64,000 nucleotides of DNA from positions 186,001-250,000 of the forward strand of contig NZ_JACYHB010000003.1 in the NCBI RefSeq assembly GCF_014837295.1, read 5' to 3'. This DNA comes from Cellulosimicrobium arenosum (GTDB taxonomy: Bacteria > Actinomycetota > Actinomycetes > Actinomycetales > Cellulomonadaceae). The notes below the pieces were generated by a model. That model was not told the origin of the DNA and searched no databases. It saw nothing but the letters and a program-made list of their open reading frames with translations. Shown piece after piece: positions 33,493 through 41,183 of this stretch. Position 1 is the first letter of the stretch; each line of letters opens with the position of its first letter. The translations under genes and the position numbers were made by a program.

Positions 33493-34386
33493 GTGTTCAC
33501 GCGACCTCGGACCCCGCTCGACCTCGTCCCGCGCCGCGTGCGCGTCCACGCCGTCCGCGAGACGTCCGTCGCGCTGCGGCGCATCACGTTCCGCGACGCG
33601 GAGCCCGTGGTGCCCGACGCCGCCGGGCCGGGTCCCGGCGCACCGGCCGGGCTCGCGGGGTTGCGGGCTCCGGGCCCGGAGGACCACGTCACGATCTTCT
33701 TCCCCGACCCGGCGACCGGCGTCCTGCACGCTCCGACGCTCTCGCCCGACGGCGGGCTGCAGCGACCCACGGGCGTCGTGTCCATCTCGCGGGACTTCAC
33801 CGTCCGTGCCGTGCGTGCGGCCGGCGGTGACGACGCCGTCCCGGAGGTCGACGTGGACTGGGTGCTGCACGGCGACGAGGGCCCGGCGTCGGCGTGGGCG
33901 GCCCGCGCGCAGGTCGGCGACGAGCTCGTGCTCGCCGGCCCGCGGGGCAGCACGGGGGTGCCGGACGGCATCGGACGTCTCACCCTCGTCGTCGACGAGA
34001 CCGGGCTGCCCGCTGCGGCGCGCTGGGTCGCGGCCGTGCGGGGCGGACCGGCAGGCAGCCGCGTCCCGGTGACCGCGATCGTCGAGATCGGCGACGACGT
34101 GGACGAGGCGTTCGTCGAGGACGAGCTCGAGGACGCCGACGTCGAGATCCTCTACCGCACCGACGGCCCGGGCCAGCTCGTGGAGGCCGTCCGCGCGCTC
34201 GGCGCGCCCGCACCCGACGAGTACGTGGTCGCAGTGGGCGAGGCGACCGACCTGGCTGCGGTCCGCCGCCGCCTGCGCCACGTCGTCGGCGCCCGGCCCG
34301 ACCAGCTCGCGATCTCCGGGTACTGGCGGCGGGGCGTCGTGAACCTCGACCCCGACGCGCCCGTGGACCCGACCGACCCGGACTGA
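33493..34386 (+). CDS. Siderophore-interacting protein (FAD-dependent ferric-siderophore reductase)
   Basis: A 297-residue SIP-family flavoprotein that releases iron by reducing imported ferric siderophores with NAD(P)H. The FAD-binding barrel (ETSVALRRITF, DHVTIFFPDP, SRDFTVRAVR, DWVLHGDEGPASAWAARAQVGDELVLAGPRGS) precedes the nucleotide-binding half containing the family motif DETGLPAAARW and the closing GYWRRGVVN. The linker between the first strands is extended with Gly/Pro. The GTG at 33493 is the only plausible start. No siderophore transporter is nearby; it is followed after 104 bp by an epimerase-like gene. Confidence 0.92.
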   Translation: MFTRPRTPLDLVPRRVRVHAVRETSVALRRITFRDAEPVVPDAAGPGPGAPAGLAGLRAPGPEDHVTIFFPDPATGVLHAPTLSPDGGLQRPTGVVSISRDFTVRAVRAAGGDDAVPEVDVDWVLHGDEGPASAWAARAQVGDELVLAGPRGSTGVPDGIGRLTLVVDETGLPAAARWVAAVRGGPAGSRVPVTAIVEIGDDVDEAFVEDELEDADVEILYRTDGPGQLVEAVRALGAPAPDEYVVAVGEATDLAAVRRRLRHVVGARPDQLAISGYWRRGVVNLDPDAPVDPTDPD

Positions 34387-34490
34387 GCCGACCGGCTCGT
34401 CCCGAGGAGCCCGGCGCGCGGGTCCCCACGAGGCGTCCGCCCGTGGCGAACCGGGCTGCGCTCCACCGGGCGGCGTACGAGGGTGGGGCC

Positions 34491-35549
34491 ATGACGAGAC
34501 TCCTGGTCCTCGGCGGTTCCGACTTCGTCGGGCGCGCGGTCGTCGACGACGCGCTCGGGCGCGGCTTCGACGTCACCGTCCTCAACCGCGGTACGCGCGA
34601 GGTCCCCGGCGCCGTCACCGCGCTCGTCGGCGACCGCACCGGCGCGTCCGGCCTGGACGCGCTGCGCTCCGACGACGTCGCGCAGCAGTGGGACGTCGTC
34701 GTCGACACGTGGTCGTGGGCGCCCGCAGCGGTGCGCGACGCCGCTCGGCTCCTGGCCGGACGCGTCCCCGGCGACAGCCGGTACGTGTACGTGTCGTCGC
34801 GCTCGGTGTACGCGCCGTGGCCTCCCCGGGGCGCGGACGAGTCGGCCCCGCTGGTCGACGCGGACCCGGACGAGGAGGACGCGGAGGACTACGCGCGCGC
34901 CAAGCGCGGGGCGGAGATCGCCGTCGTCGACGCCCTCGGCGACCGTGCGCTGGTCCTGCGGCCCGGCCTGATCCTCGGCCCGCACGAGAACGTGGGTCGG
35001 CTGCCCTGGTGGCTGCGGCGCACCGCCCGCGGTGGCCGCGTCCTCGCGCCGGGTCCGGCCGAGCTCCCGCTCCAGTACGTCGACGCGCGCGACCTCGCCG
35101 CGTTCGCCCTCGACGCCGCGCTCGCGGGCGCGTCCGGCGCGGTCGACGTCGTGAGCGCACCCGGCCACGCGACGATGCGCGACGTGCTCGGCACGTGCGT
35201 CGCCGTGACCGCCGACGCCGCGGCGGCGGCGGGCAACCCGCCCGCCGAGCTCGTCTGGGCCGAGCCGACGGTGGTCGAGCGGGTCGGGATCGAGCCGTGG
35301 ACGCAGCTCCCGGTGTGGCTCCCGCCGGGCGAGCTGTACGACGCGCTGCACGGCTCGGACCCCTCGCGCGCGTTCGACCTCGGGCTGCGCACGCGCGACG
35401 TGCGCGAGACCGTCCACGACACGTGGGTGTGGCTGCAGGAGCTGGACGCGGCAGGGGAGTCGACGCCGCAGCGCGCGGACCGGCCGGGCGTCGGCCTCCC
35501 GGAGGAGCTGGAGCAGGAGGCGCTGGACCTCGCCGCGACCGCCGACTGA
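34491..35549 (+). CDS. NAD-dependent epimerase/dehydratase-like protein (atypical SDR)
   Basis: A 352-residue Rossmann-fold protein. The dinucleotide motif is GGSDFVGRAVVDDALGRG near the N-terminus, followed by VVVDTWSWAPAAVRDAARLL, YVYVSSRSVYAPW and the active-site-like EDYARAKRGAEIAV (Tyr-x3-Lys). LRPGLILGPHENVGRLPWWLRR and YVDARDLAAFALD are typical of the atypical SDR group that lacks a proven substrate. The ATG at 34491 is preceded by GGTGGGG. A C-terminal acidic/Glu-rich tail follows the fold. It ends 16 bp before the convergent coiled-coil gene. Confidence 0.87.
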   Translation: MTRLLVLGGSDFVGRAVVDDALGRGFDVTVLNRGTREVPGAVTALVGDRTGASGLDALRSDDVAQQWDVVVDTWSWAPAAVRDAARLLAGRVPGDSRYVYVSSRSVYAPWPPRGADESAPLVDADPDEEDAEDYARAKRGAEIAVVDALGDRALVLRPGLILGPHENVGRLPWWLRRTARGGRVLAPGPAELPLQYVDARDLAAFALDAALAGASGAVDVVSAPGHATMRDVLGTCVAVTADAAAAAGNPPAELVWAEPTVVERVGIEPWTQLPVWLPPGELYDALHGSDPSRAFDLGLRTRDVRETVHDTWVWLQELDAAGESTPQRADRPGVGLPEELEQEALDLAATAD

Positions 35550-35565
35550 CGTCGGGGGCGGCGTG

Positions 35566-36075
35566 TCAGGAGCCCGCGCGGCTCGTCTCGCCGCGCAGCG
35601 TGTCGATGTGGCCCTGGAGGCGCATCAGCGACCCCGCGACCTCCTCGCCCGCCTCGCGCGCGCGGTCGGTGACGTACCGCAGCTGCGCCGACGCGGCGTC
35701 GAGCGCGACCTGCGCGTCGGCGAGCGCCTCGGCGGCGGTCCCGTCGGCCGCGGCGTCCGGGTCGGCGGCACGGTCGAGGGCGGAACGCGCCTCGCCGGTC
35801 GCGGCCTCCACGGACTCGACGGCGTCCTCGACCTCGCTGCGCAGCACGACGTCGAGCGCACGGAGGTGGGTACCGACCCGGTCGACGTCGTCACCGATCG
35901 TCTCGGTGCGGACCTGGGCGTCGGCGATGAGCTGCTGGACCTGGGCGGCGTCGGCGGTGGTGCCGAGGGGAAGCATCATGGCGAGCGCGAGGAGGCTCGC
36001 GGCGGCGAACCGTGTGGTCCTGGCCCGCGGCGTCGCCGCCTGCAGGGTCGCCCTGCTGCTCGTCCTCGTCGACAT
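35566..36075 (-). CDS. Secreted coiled-coil protein of unknown function
   Basis: A 169-residue exported protein. A basic N-terminus and hydrophobic stretch (RFAAASLLALAMMLPLGTTADA) make a signal peptide, then almost the whole mature chain is an Ala/Asp/Glu-rich heptad-like helix (AQVQQLIADAQVRTETIGDD ... VALDAASAQLRYVTDRAREAGEEVAGSLMRLQGHID). No domain is recognised. A similar coiled-coil protein, but lipid-anchored, is encoded at 44097-44612, so the two may belong to one envelope-associated family. GACTGT five bases before the ATG may be a -10 element. Confidence 0.75.
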   Translation of the reverse strand: MSTRTSSRATLQAATPRARTTRFAAASLLALAMMLPLGTTADAAQVQQLIADAQVRTETIGDDVDRVGTHLRALDVVLRSEVEDAVESVEAATGEARSALDRAADPDAAADGTAAEALADAQVALDAASAQLRYVTDRAREAGEEVAGSLMRLQGHIDTLRGETSRAGS

Positions 36076-36178
36076 GCCCCACAGTCTGCTGGTCGTTCCT
36101 GGGAAGAGCCAGGGAACCCGGGGTGAATATCGTCAACGTCCTCCCGCCGAGGACGGCCGGGATGCAGTCCTGGGGCGT

Positions 36179-36202
36179 GCCGAGCCTCAGGTCGTGCTCG
36201 GC
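36179..36202 (-). terminator. Small hairpin at the end of the metal ABC operon
   Basis: GCCGAGC and GCTCGGC form a 7-bp stem around a 10-nt loop, overlapping the stop codon of the permease gene. It could terminate the operon or protect its 3' end. The stem is short, so support is modest. Confidence 0.3.
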
Positions 36203-37080
36203 GCGGAAGCCGGTGACCGGGCCGGACGGCGCCGGCGGGCGCCGGCGATGCGGGTGGCGACGAGCCCGTGCCGGGGGCTGAACAGGTACGCGAGGGCGAA
36301 CGCGGCGCCCAGCGCGAGGACGACCGTGCCCCCCGTGGACGTGTCGAGCCAGTAGCTCGCGAAGACCCCGACCGTGCCGCACGCCGCGGCGACGAGCGGC
36401 GAGATCCACAGCATCCGCGCGAACCGGTCCGTGAGCAGGTACGCCGTCGCGCCGGGGGTGATGAGCAGCGCGACGACGAGGACGACCCCCACGGCCTGCA
36501 GCGCGACCACCACGGTCAGGGCGAGCAGGCCCAGCAGGAGGGCACCGAGCCGGCGCGGGGACAGGCCGATCGCGTGCGCGTGCACGGGGTCGAACGCGAA
36601 CAGCGTCAGGTCGCGCCGCTTGAGCAGGACGACGCCGAGTGCCACCGCGCCGAGCGCGAGCACCTGGACGAGATCGGTGCGCGAGACGCCGAGCAGGTTG
36701 CCGAACAGGATGTGGTTGAGGTCCGTCTGGCTCGGGGTCACGGAGATGAGCACGAGCCCGAGGGCGAACAAGGTGGTGAACACGACCCCGATCGCGGCGT
36801 CCTCCTTGACCCGGCTGGTGTCCCGGACGGCGCCGATCAGCGTGACCGCGAGCAGCCCGAACAGCAGCGCCCCGAGCGCGAAAGGTGCTCCGACGACGTA
36901 CGCGAGCACGACGCCTGGCAGCACGGCGTGGGACACGGCGTCGCCCATGAGCGACCAGCCCACGAGCACGAGCCAGCACGACAGCACCCCGCACACGATC
37001 CCGGCGGTGAGGGTCACGGCGAGAGCGGCGCGCATGAACTCGAACGACAGCGGCTCGGCGATCACGTCGAGCGGGCTCAC
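36187..37080 (-). CDS. Metal (Mn/Zn) ABC transporter permease
   Basis: A 297-residue ABC-3 family permease for manganese or zinc with about eight to nine membrane helices. Conserved segments are CWLVLVGWSLMGDAVSHAVLPGVVLAYVVGAP, VKEDAAIGVVFTTLFALG, FDPVHAHAIGLSPRR and ALLITPGATAYLL. The GTG start at 37080 overlaps the stop codon of the ATPase gene (GTGA), as the ATPase start overlaps the lipoprotein stop. All three are thus translationally coupled in the order lipoprotein, ATPase, permease. Confidence 0.93.
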   Translation of the reverse strand: MSPLDVIAEPLSFEFMRAALAVTLTAGIVCGVLSCWLVLVGWSLMGDAVSHAVLPGVVLAYVVGAPFALGALLFGLLAVTLIGAVRDTSRVKEDAAIGVVFTTLFALGLVLISVTPSQTDLNHILFGNLLGVSRTDLVQVLALGAVALGVVLLKRRDLTLFAFDPVHAHAIGLSPRRLGALLLGLLALTVVVALQAVGVVLVVALLITPGATAYLLTDRFARMLWISPLVAAACGTVGVFASYWLDTSTGGTVVLALGAAFALAYLFSPRHGLVATRIAGARRRRPARSPASAPSTT

Positions 37081-37814
37081 GGCGTGATCTCCAGCCCGAA
37101 CGCGAGCGCGAGGTTCTCGGGGCGGAGCACCTCGTCGGGCGTCGAGTGCAGCAGGACGCGCTGCTGGAGCAGGACGGCCTCGTCGGCGAGCGCGGGCAGG
37201 GCGTGCAGGTCGTGGGTCGAGACGAGGATCGCGGCGCCGTCGGCCGCGAGCTCGCGCAGCAGCGTGCTGATGGTCGCCTCGGAGCGCTTGTCGACGCCCG
37301 CGAACGGCTCGTCGAGCAGCAGGATCGTCGCGCCCTGCGCGAGTCCTCGCGCGACGAACGCGCGCTTGCGCTGCCCGCCGGACAGCGCGCCGATCTGGCG
37401 GTCGGCGAGGTCGGTGAGCTCGACCCGGTCGAGCGCGTGGTCGACGGCGGCCCGGTCGGCGGGCCGTGCACGCCGCGTCGGTCCCTGGTAGCCGTAGCGG
37501 CCCGTCATGACGACGTCGCGCACGCTGAGCGGGAACGCCCAGTCGACGTCCTCGCTCTGCGGGACGTACCCGACGGCCTGGGCGCGTCGGGCGCGGGCGG
37601 GGGGTGCGCCGTCGAGCAGGACGGTCCCGCGGTCGGGGCGGACCATGCCCATGACCGCCTTGAAGAGGGTGGACTTGCCGGAGCCGTTCATCCCGACGAG
37701 CCCGCACACGCGCCCGTGGCCGAGGACGAGGGTCGCGGCGTCGAGCGCGAGGACGTCGCCGTAGCGGACGGTGAGGTCGCGCACGTCGATCGCCGGGGCG
37801 CGGCGGGGGCTCAC
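37077..37814 (-). CDS. Metal (Mn/Zn) ABC transporter ATPase
   Basis: A 245-residue ABC ATPase. Walker A is GMNGSGKST, the signature is LSGGQRKRAFVARGL, Walker B is ILLLDEPFAGVD and the switch His is in VSTHDLHAL. The Q-loop VPQSEDVDWAFPLSVRDVVMTGRYG is characteristic of manganese/zinc importers of the MntB/ZnuC/SitB group. GTG start at 37814 overlapping the lipoprotein stop; it ends inside the permease start. It powers uptake through the adjacent permease. Confidence 0.94.
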   Translation of the reverse strand: MSPRRAPAIDVRDLTVRYGDVLALDAATLVLGHGRVCGLVGMNGSGKSTLFKAVMGMVRPDRGTVLLDGAPPARARRAQAVGYVPQSEDVDWAFPLSVRDVVMTGRYGYQGPTRRARPADRAAVDHALDRVELTDLADRQIGALSGGQRKRAFVARGLAQGATILLLDEPFAGVDKRSEATISTLLRELAADGAAILVSTHDLHALPALADEAVLLQQRVLLHSTPDEVLRPENLALAFGLEITP

Positions 37815-38803
37815 GTCGTCCCCTCACCGGTCCCGGTCTGCCCGGTCAACCCGGCCACGATCAGGTCGGTGTCGTGACGCAGGAGCTCGAGGTAGGTGGG
37901 GACGGGCCCGTCCGGTGCGGACAGCGAGTCGACGTAGAGCGTGCCGCCGAACGTTGTGCCGGTCTCCGCGACGACCTGGCGCATGGCCTTGTCCGAGACG
38001 GTGGACTCGCAGAACACCGCCGGCACGTCGTCGTCGCGCACGAGGTCGACGGTCTCGCCGACCTGGCGCGGCGTGGCCTGCTGCTCGGCGTTGACCGCCC
38101 ACAGGTACTGCTCGGTCAGCCCGGCGTCGCGGGCGAGGTAGGAGAACGCGCCCTCGCAGGTGACGAGCACGCGGTGCTGCGGGGGGAGGGTGTCGAGGGC
38201 CGCGGTGAGCTCGTCCTGGACGTCGCGCAGGTCGGCCGCGTAGTCCTGGGCCGCTGCCTGGTAGTCGTCGGCGTGCTCCGGGTCGAGGTCGGCGAGCGCG
38301 TCGGCGACGTTGTGGGCGTAGAGCTGGCCGTTCACGGGGGACATCCACGCGTGCGGGTTCGCCTCGCCCTGGTGCTCGGGGGAGGTGTCGTCGCCGAGCG
38401 CGATCGTCTCGACGCCGTCGCTCGCGACGACGTGCGGGACGTCCAGCCCGTCGACGAACCGACCGAACCAGGCCTCCAGACCGAGCCCGTTGTCCAGCAC
38501 GAGGTCGGCCTCGGCCGCACGGCGCAGGTCGCCGGGGGTGGGCTCGTACCCGTGGATCTCCGCGCCGACCTTGGTGATCGACTCGACGCGCACGTGGTCG
38601 CCGCCGACGTTGCGGGCGATGTCCGCGAGGACGGTGAACGTGGTGAGGACGACGGGGCGGTCGTCGCCGGGACTGGTCGCCGAGCCCGTACCGGTGTCCG
38701 TGGGTGCGGAGCAGGCGGCCAGCGTGACCGCCGCCAGTCCCGCAAGGGCAGCGACGACGCGTCGCGCGCGGGGGGACCGGCGAGAGTTCGGCACACCGAA
38801 CAA
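37811..38803 (-). CDS. Metal (Mn/Zn) ABC transporter substrate-binding lipoprotein
   Basis: A cluster A-I (TroA/ZnuA/MntC-type) metal-binding protein of 330 residues from the TTG at 38803. A GTG three codons downstream is also possible. The lipobox LAAC gives a lipidated Cys near residue 31. Metal ligands expected for the family are visible: His in GAEIHGYEPTPGDLR, His in GEANPHAWMSPVNGQLYAHNVAD, Glu in LVTCEGAFSYLARD and Asp in GGTLYVDSLSAPDGP. No His-rich loop is present, which favours manganese over zinc, though this is inference. A 16-bp inverted repeat overlaps the start codon and may be the site of metal-dependent repression. Confidence 0.92.
   Translation of the reverse strand: MFGVPNSRRSPRARRVVAALAGLAAVTLAACSAPTDTGTGSATSPGDDRPVVLTTFTVLADIARNVGGDHVRVESITKVGAEIHGYEPTPGDLRRAAEADLVLDNGLGLEAWFGRFVDGLDVPHVVASDGVETIALGDDTSPEHQGEANPHAWMSPVNGQLYAHNVADALADLDPEHADDYQAAAQDYAADLRDVQDELTAALDTLPPQHRVLVTCEGAFSYLARDAGLTEQYLWAVNAEQQATPRQVGETVDLVRDDDVPAVFCESTVSDKAMRQVVAETGTTFGGTLYVDSLSAPDGPVPTYLELLRHDTDLIVAGLTGQTGTGEGTT
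38786..38801. promoter_or_regulatory. Inverted repeat at the start of the metal ABC operon
   Basis: GTTCGGCACACCGAAC: 6-bp perfect arms around CACA, overlapping the TTG start region of the lipoprotein gene. Metal-responsive DtxR/MntR or Fur/Zur proteins typically bind such elements in front of metal importers. The sequence does not match a consensus I know well, and no regulator gene is adjacent. Confidence 0.35.
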
Positions 38804-38857
38804 TTTAGTCCGGACGACGGCTCAGTTCAACAGCCGGTGTCGCGGGTGCGTCGGTGG

Positions 38858-39862
38858 TCACCCTTCGGGCGCGTGCACGACGGCGACCGGCCCGGTCGCG
38901 TGGTGCAGGACCGACCGGCTGACCGAACCGAGCAGCAACGACCGCACGTCGCCGCGCCCGCGCGACCCGACGACGACCAGCGCCGCGTCGCGTCCCGCCT
39001 CGCGCAGCGCGAGGGACGGCTCGCGATCGAGGACGAGCGTCTCGACCGGGACGCCGTCGTCGGCCCCGGTGCGCACGCGCGCGAGCGCGGTCTCCACGGT
39101 GCGTGCCGCGGCGGCACGGCCCTCGCGCTCCGCCTGGAGGAAGTACGGGGTGTCCTCGCCCCACATCGAGCCGGCGCCGAGCCGCCACGCGCACACCGCG
39201 ACGACCTTCTCGCCCGTGCTGGCCGCCTCGTCGAGCGCGAGGCGCAGCGCGACGTCGGCGTGGACCGAGCCGTCGACGCCGACGACGACGTCGCGGCGGC
39301 CCGCACCGCCCGCACCCCCGCGGGCCGACGACCGCAAGTCGGGCGGCACGACGACGACGGGCGCGGGCGAGCAGGCCGCGAGGCGGGACGAGACGGAGCC
39401 GAAGAACGTCGCGCCGACGGACCCCAGCCCGCGCGTGCCGACGACGACGAGGTCGGCGGACTTCGCGGCGTCGAGGAGGATCTCGGCCGGGGGACCCGAC
39501 CGCAGCGACGTGCGGACCGTGACGGTCGGGTCCAGGCGTGCGGCGCGGTCGGCCGCGGCGTCGAGAATCGGACCGCCGTGCTGCGTGACCTCGTCGTCGT
39601 TCGGGTAGTACGCGCTGCCGAGGAACGGCGAGGAGACGACCGGGACGTAGACGACGTGGACGATCCGCAGGATCGCGCCGCGCCGTGCGGCCTCGTGCAC
39701 GGACCAGTCCAGGGCCCGTCCGCTCGTCGTGCTGCCGTCGACGCCGACCAGCACCACGGGTCGCCCGTCGTCGCCCATCGGCCGGGCCGGTACGTGCTTG
39801 CCGTGCGTGCTGGTCGTGCTGGTCGTGCTGGTCGTGCTGGTCGTGCTGGTCGTGGTGGTCAT
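38858..39862 (-). CDS. Universal stress protein with two tandem UspA domains
   Basis: A 334-residue protein made of two Usp domains (about residues 35-175 and 185-330), as in the DosR-regulated stress proteins of Mycobacterium. Each half has the ATP-binding signature: VVVGTRGLGSVGATFFGSVSSRLAACSPAPVVVV and VVVGSRGRGDVRSLLLGSVSRSVLHHATGPVAVVH. The N-terminus starts with a low-complexity Thr/Ser run encoded by six 9-bp repeats before the first domain. The ATG at 39862 follows GAGGGGCGAGG. It is divergent from a DevR-like response regulator, with a DevR-box-like palindrome between them, so it is a probable member of that regulon. Confidence 0.92.
   Translation of the reverse strand: MTTTTSTTSTTSTTSTTSTHGKHVPARPMGDDGRPVVLVGVDGSTTSGRALDWSVHEAARRGAILRIVHVVYVPVVSSPFLGSAYYPNDDEVTQHGGPILDAAADRAARLDPTVTVRTSLRSGPPAEILLDAAKSADLVVVGTRGLGSVGATFFGSVSSRLAACSPAPVVVVPPDLRSSARGGAGGAGRRDVVVGVDGSVHADVALRLALDEAASTGEKVVAVCAWRLGAGSMWGEDTPYFLQAEREGRAAAARTVETALARVRTGADDGVPVETLVLDREPSLALREAGRDAALVVVGSRGRGDVRSLLLGSVSRSVLHHATGPVAVVHAPEG
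39807..39860 (+). repeat. Six tandem 9-bp repeats inside the usp 5' coding region
   Basis: Five exact copies of GTGCTGGTC and one variant (GTGGTGGTC) run head to tail, encoding a Thr-Thr-Ser repeat on the minus strand within the first 20 codons of the Usp gene. Because the unit is 9 bp, changes in copy number would alter the length of the N-terminus without shifting the frame. Confidence 0.85.
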
Positions 39863-39972
39863 CGTCCTCGCCCCTCCGTCGTCGTTCGCGGTCTCCTCCT
39901 GGATACGCCCGGAGCCGGGGCGGGCGTCACGGTGGGTCGGCCTGCCCACGCGGGCCGGACGTCACCACGGCG

Positions 39973-39988
39973 CAGGACCGAGGTCCCG
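39973..39988. promoter_or_regulatory. DevR(DosR)-box-like palindrome between usp and the response regulator
   Basis: CAGGACCGAGGTCCCG contains the perfect palindrome GGACC-GA-GGTCC (39975-39986). It agrees with the GGGAC-N4-GTCCC core of the mycobacterial DevR box except for the first G of the left arm. It lies 113 bp from the usp start and about 64 bp from the regulator start. A second, better copy lies at 44067-44082 upstream of the DoxX gene. Confidence 0.5.
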
Positions 39989-40050
39989 TTCCCGGCGAAC
40001 CGGCCCCGCGGGACCCTCCGGTGCGCCGCGCAGCGGCTACGTTGGGTGCC

Positions 40051-40743
40051 ATGGGTACCGATCACCCGATCCGTGTGTTCCTGCTCGACGACCACGAGGT
40101 GGTGCGTCGCGGCGTCACGGCTCTGCTCGAGGCGTCCGGTGACGTGACCGTCGTCGGCGAGGCCGGGACGGCGGCGTCCGCGCTCGTCCGCATCCGCGCG
40201 ACGCGGCCCGACGTCGCGATCCTCGACGTGCGACTGCCCGACGGCTCGGGCGTCGAGGTGTGCCGCGAGGTGCGTTCGGAGCTGCCCGAGGTCGGGTGCC
40301 TCATGCTCACGTCGTACGCCGACGACGAGGCGCTGTTCCAGGCGGTGCTCGCCGGGGCCGCGGGGTACGTGCTCAAGCAGATCCACGGCTCCGACCTCGT
40401 GGGCGCGGTCCGCACGGTCGCGGCGGGCGGGTCGCTGCTCGACCCGTCGAGCACCGCGCGCGTGCTCGAGCGCCTGCGCCACGCCGCCGACGAGGAGCCC
40501 GACCGCCTCGAAGGGCTCTCCCCGCAGGAGCGCCAGATCGTCGCGCTCATCGGCGAGGGCCTGACGAACCGCGAGATCGGCCGGCGGCTGTTCCTCGCCG
40601 AGAAGACGGTGAAGAACTACGTGTCCCACGTCCTCGCGACGCTCGGTCTCCAGCGCCGCACCCAGGTCGCCGTGCTGGCCACCGAGATCCGCCAGGAGGA
40701 GTCGGCGCACGGGCGGCCCCCGCGCCCCGGCCACGCCGGATGA
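40051..40743 (+). CDS. NarL/LuxR-type response regulator, DevR(DosR)-like
   Basis: A 230-residue response regulator. The receiver domain (about 8-125) has the acidic pair DD in FLLDDHEVVRRG, phospho-acceptor Asp in VAILDVRLPDGSG, and Lys in GYVLKQIHGSDLV. The LuxR helix-turn-helix (about 150-210) is LSPQERQIVALIGEGLTNREIGRRLFLAEKTVKNYVSHVLATLGLQRRTQVAV, very close to DevR/DosR of Mycobacterium, including the Lys-Thr-Val-Lys-Asn recognition helix. TACGTT lies exactly 7 nt before the ATG, so the transcript is probably leaderless. Its kinase is most likely the GAF histidine kinase at 41184-42347. Overlaps the next gene by ATGA. Confidence 0.93.
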   Translation: MGTDHPIRVFLLDDHEVVRRGVTALLEASGDVTVVGEAGTAASALVRIRATRPDVAILDVRLPDGSGVEVCREVRSELPEVGCLMLTSYADDEALFQAVLAGAAGYVLKQIHGSDLVGAVRTVAAGGSLLDPSSTARVLERLRHAADEEPDRLEGLSPQERQIVALIGEGLTNREIGRRLFLAEKTVKNYVSHVLATLGLQRRTQVAVLATEIRQEESAHGRPPRPGHAG

Positions 40744-41138
40744 CGGCGGGGCCGGCAGAGCTCGCGCCCGAGGAGAGCTACGCGCTGCTCGCGACGGTCC
40801 CCGTGGGCCGGATCGTCTTCACCGACCGCGCGCTGCCCGCGATCCAGCCTGTCAGCTTCGTGCTCGACGGTCCGGACGTCGTCTTCCGCACGGGGGAGGG
40901 GTCCAAGCTCGCGGTCGCGGCCCGCCGCGCCGTCGTCGCGTTCGAGGCGGACAGCTTCGACGCCGAGGCGCGGACCGGCTGGTCCGTCGTGCTGGTGGGC
41001 CGCACGTACGAGGTGAGCGACCCCGACGAGCGTGCGCGGCTGCTCGCGCTCCCGCTCGTCACGTTCGTCCCCGGTGAGCGGGACCGCGTGATCAAGGTCG
41101 TGCCGCGCATCGTCACCGGGCGCCGCGTCGCGCCCTGA
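40740..41138 (+). CDS. Pyridoxamine 5'-phosphate oxidase-fold protein
   Basis: A 132-residue split-barrel flavin-binding-type protein (EESYALLATVPVGRIVFTDRALPAIQPVSFVLDGPDVVFRTGEGSKLAVAA). The pattern of a single PNPOx-like domain matches the nitroreductase/F420- or FMN-binding proteins that are DosR-regulated in mycobacteria (for example the Rv2004c/Rv3129-like group). The reaction is unknown. Its ATG overlaps the stop of the response-regulator gene, so the two are translationally coupled, which supports membership in the same stress module. Confidence 0.88.
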   Translation: MTAGPAELAPEESYALLATVPVGRIVFTDRALPAIQPVSFVLDGPDVVFRTGEGSKLAVAARRAVVAFEADSFDAEARTGWSVVLVGRTYEVSDPDERARLLALPLVTFVPGERDRVIKVVPRIVTGRRVAP

Positions 41139-41183
41139 GAACAGGGGCGACCCGCCGCGCTCGTCGGGCCTGCGACCCGTCCG

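Noticed and set aside
39807-39860. Non-coding tandem repeat or recombination site
   Set aside because: It is in frame inside the Usp gene, and the minus-strand start codon with a ribosome binding site lies right behind it.
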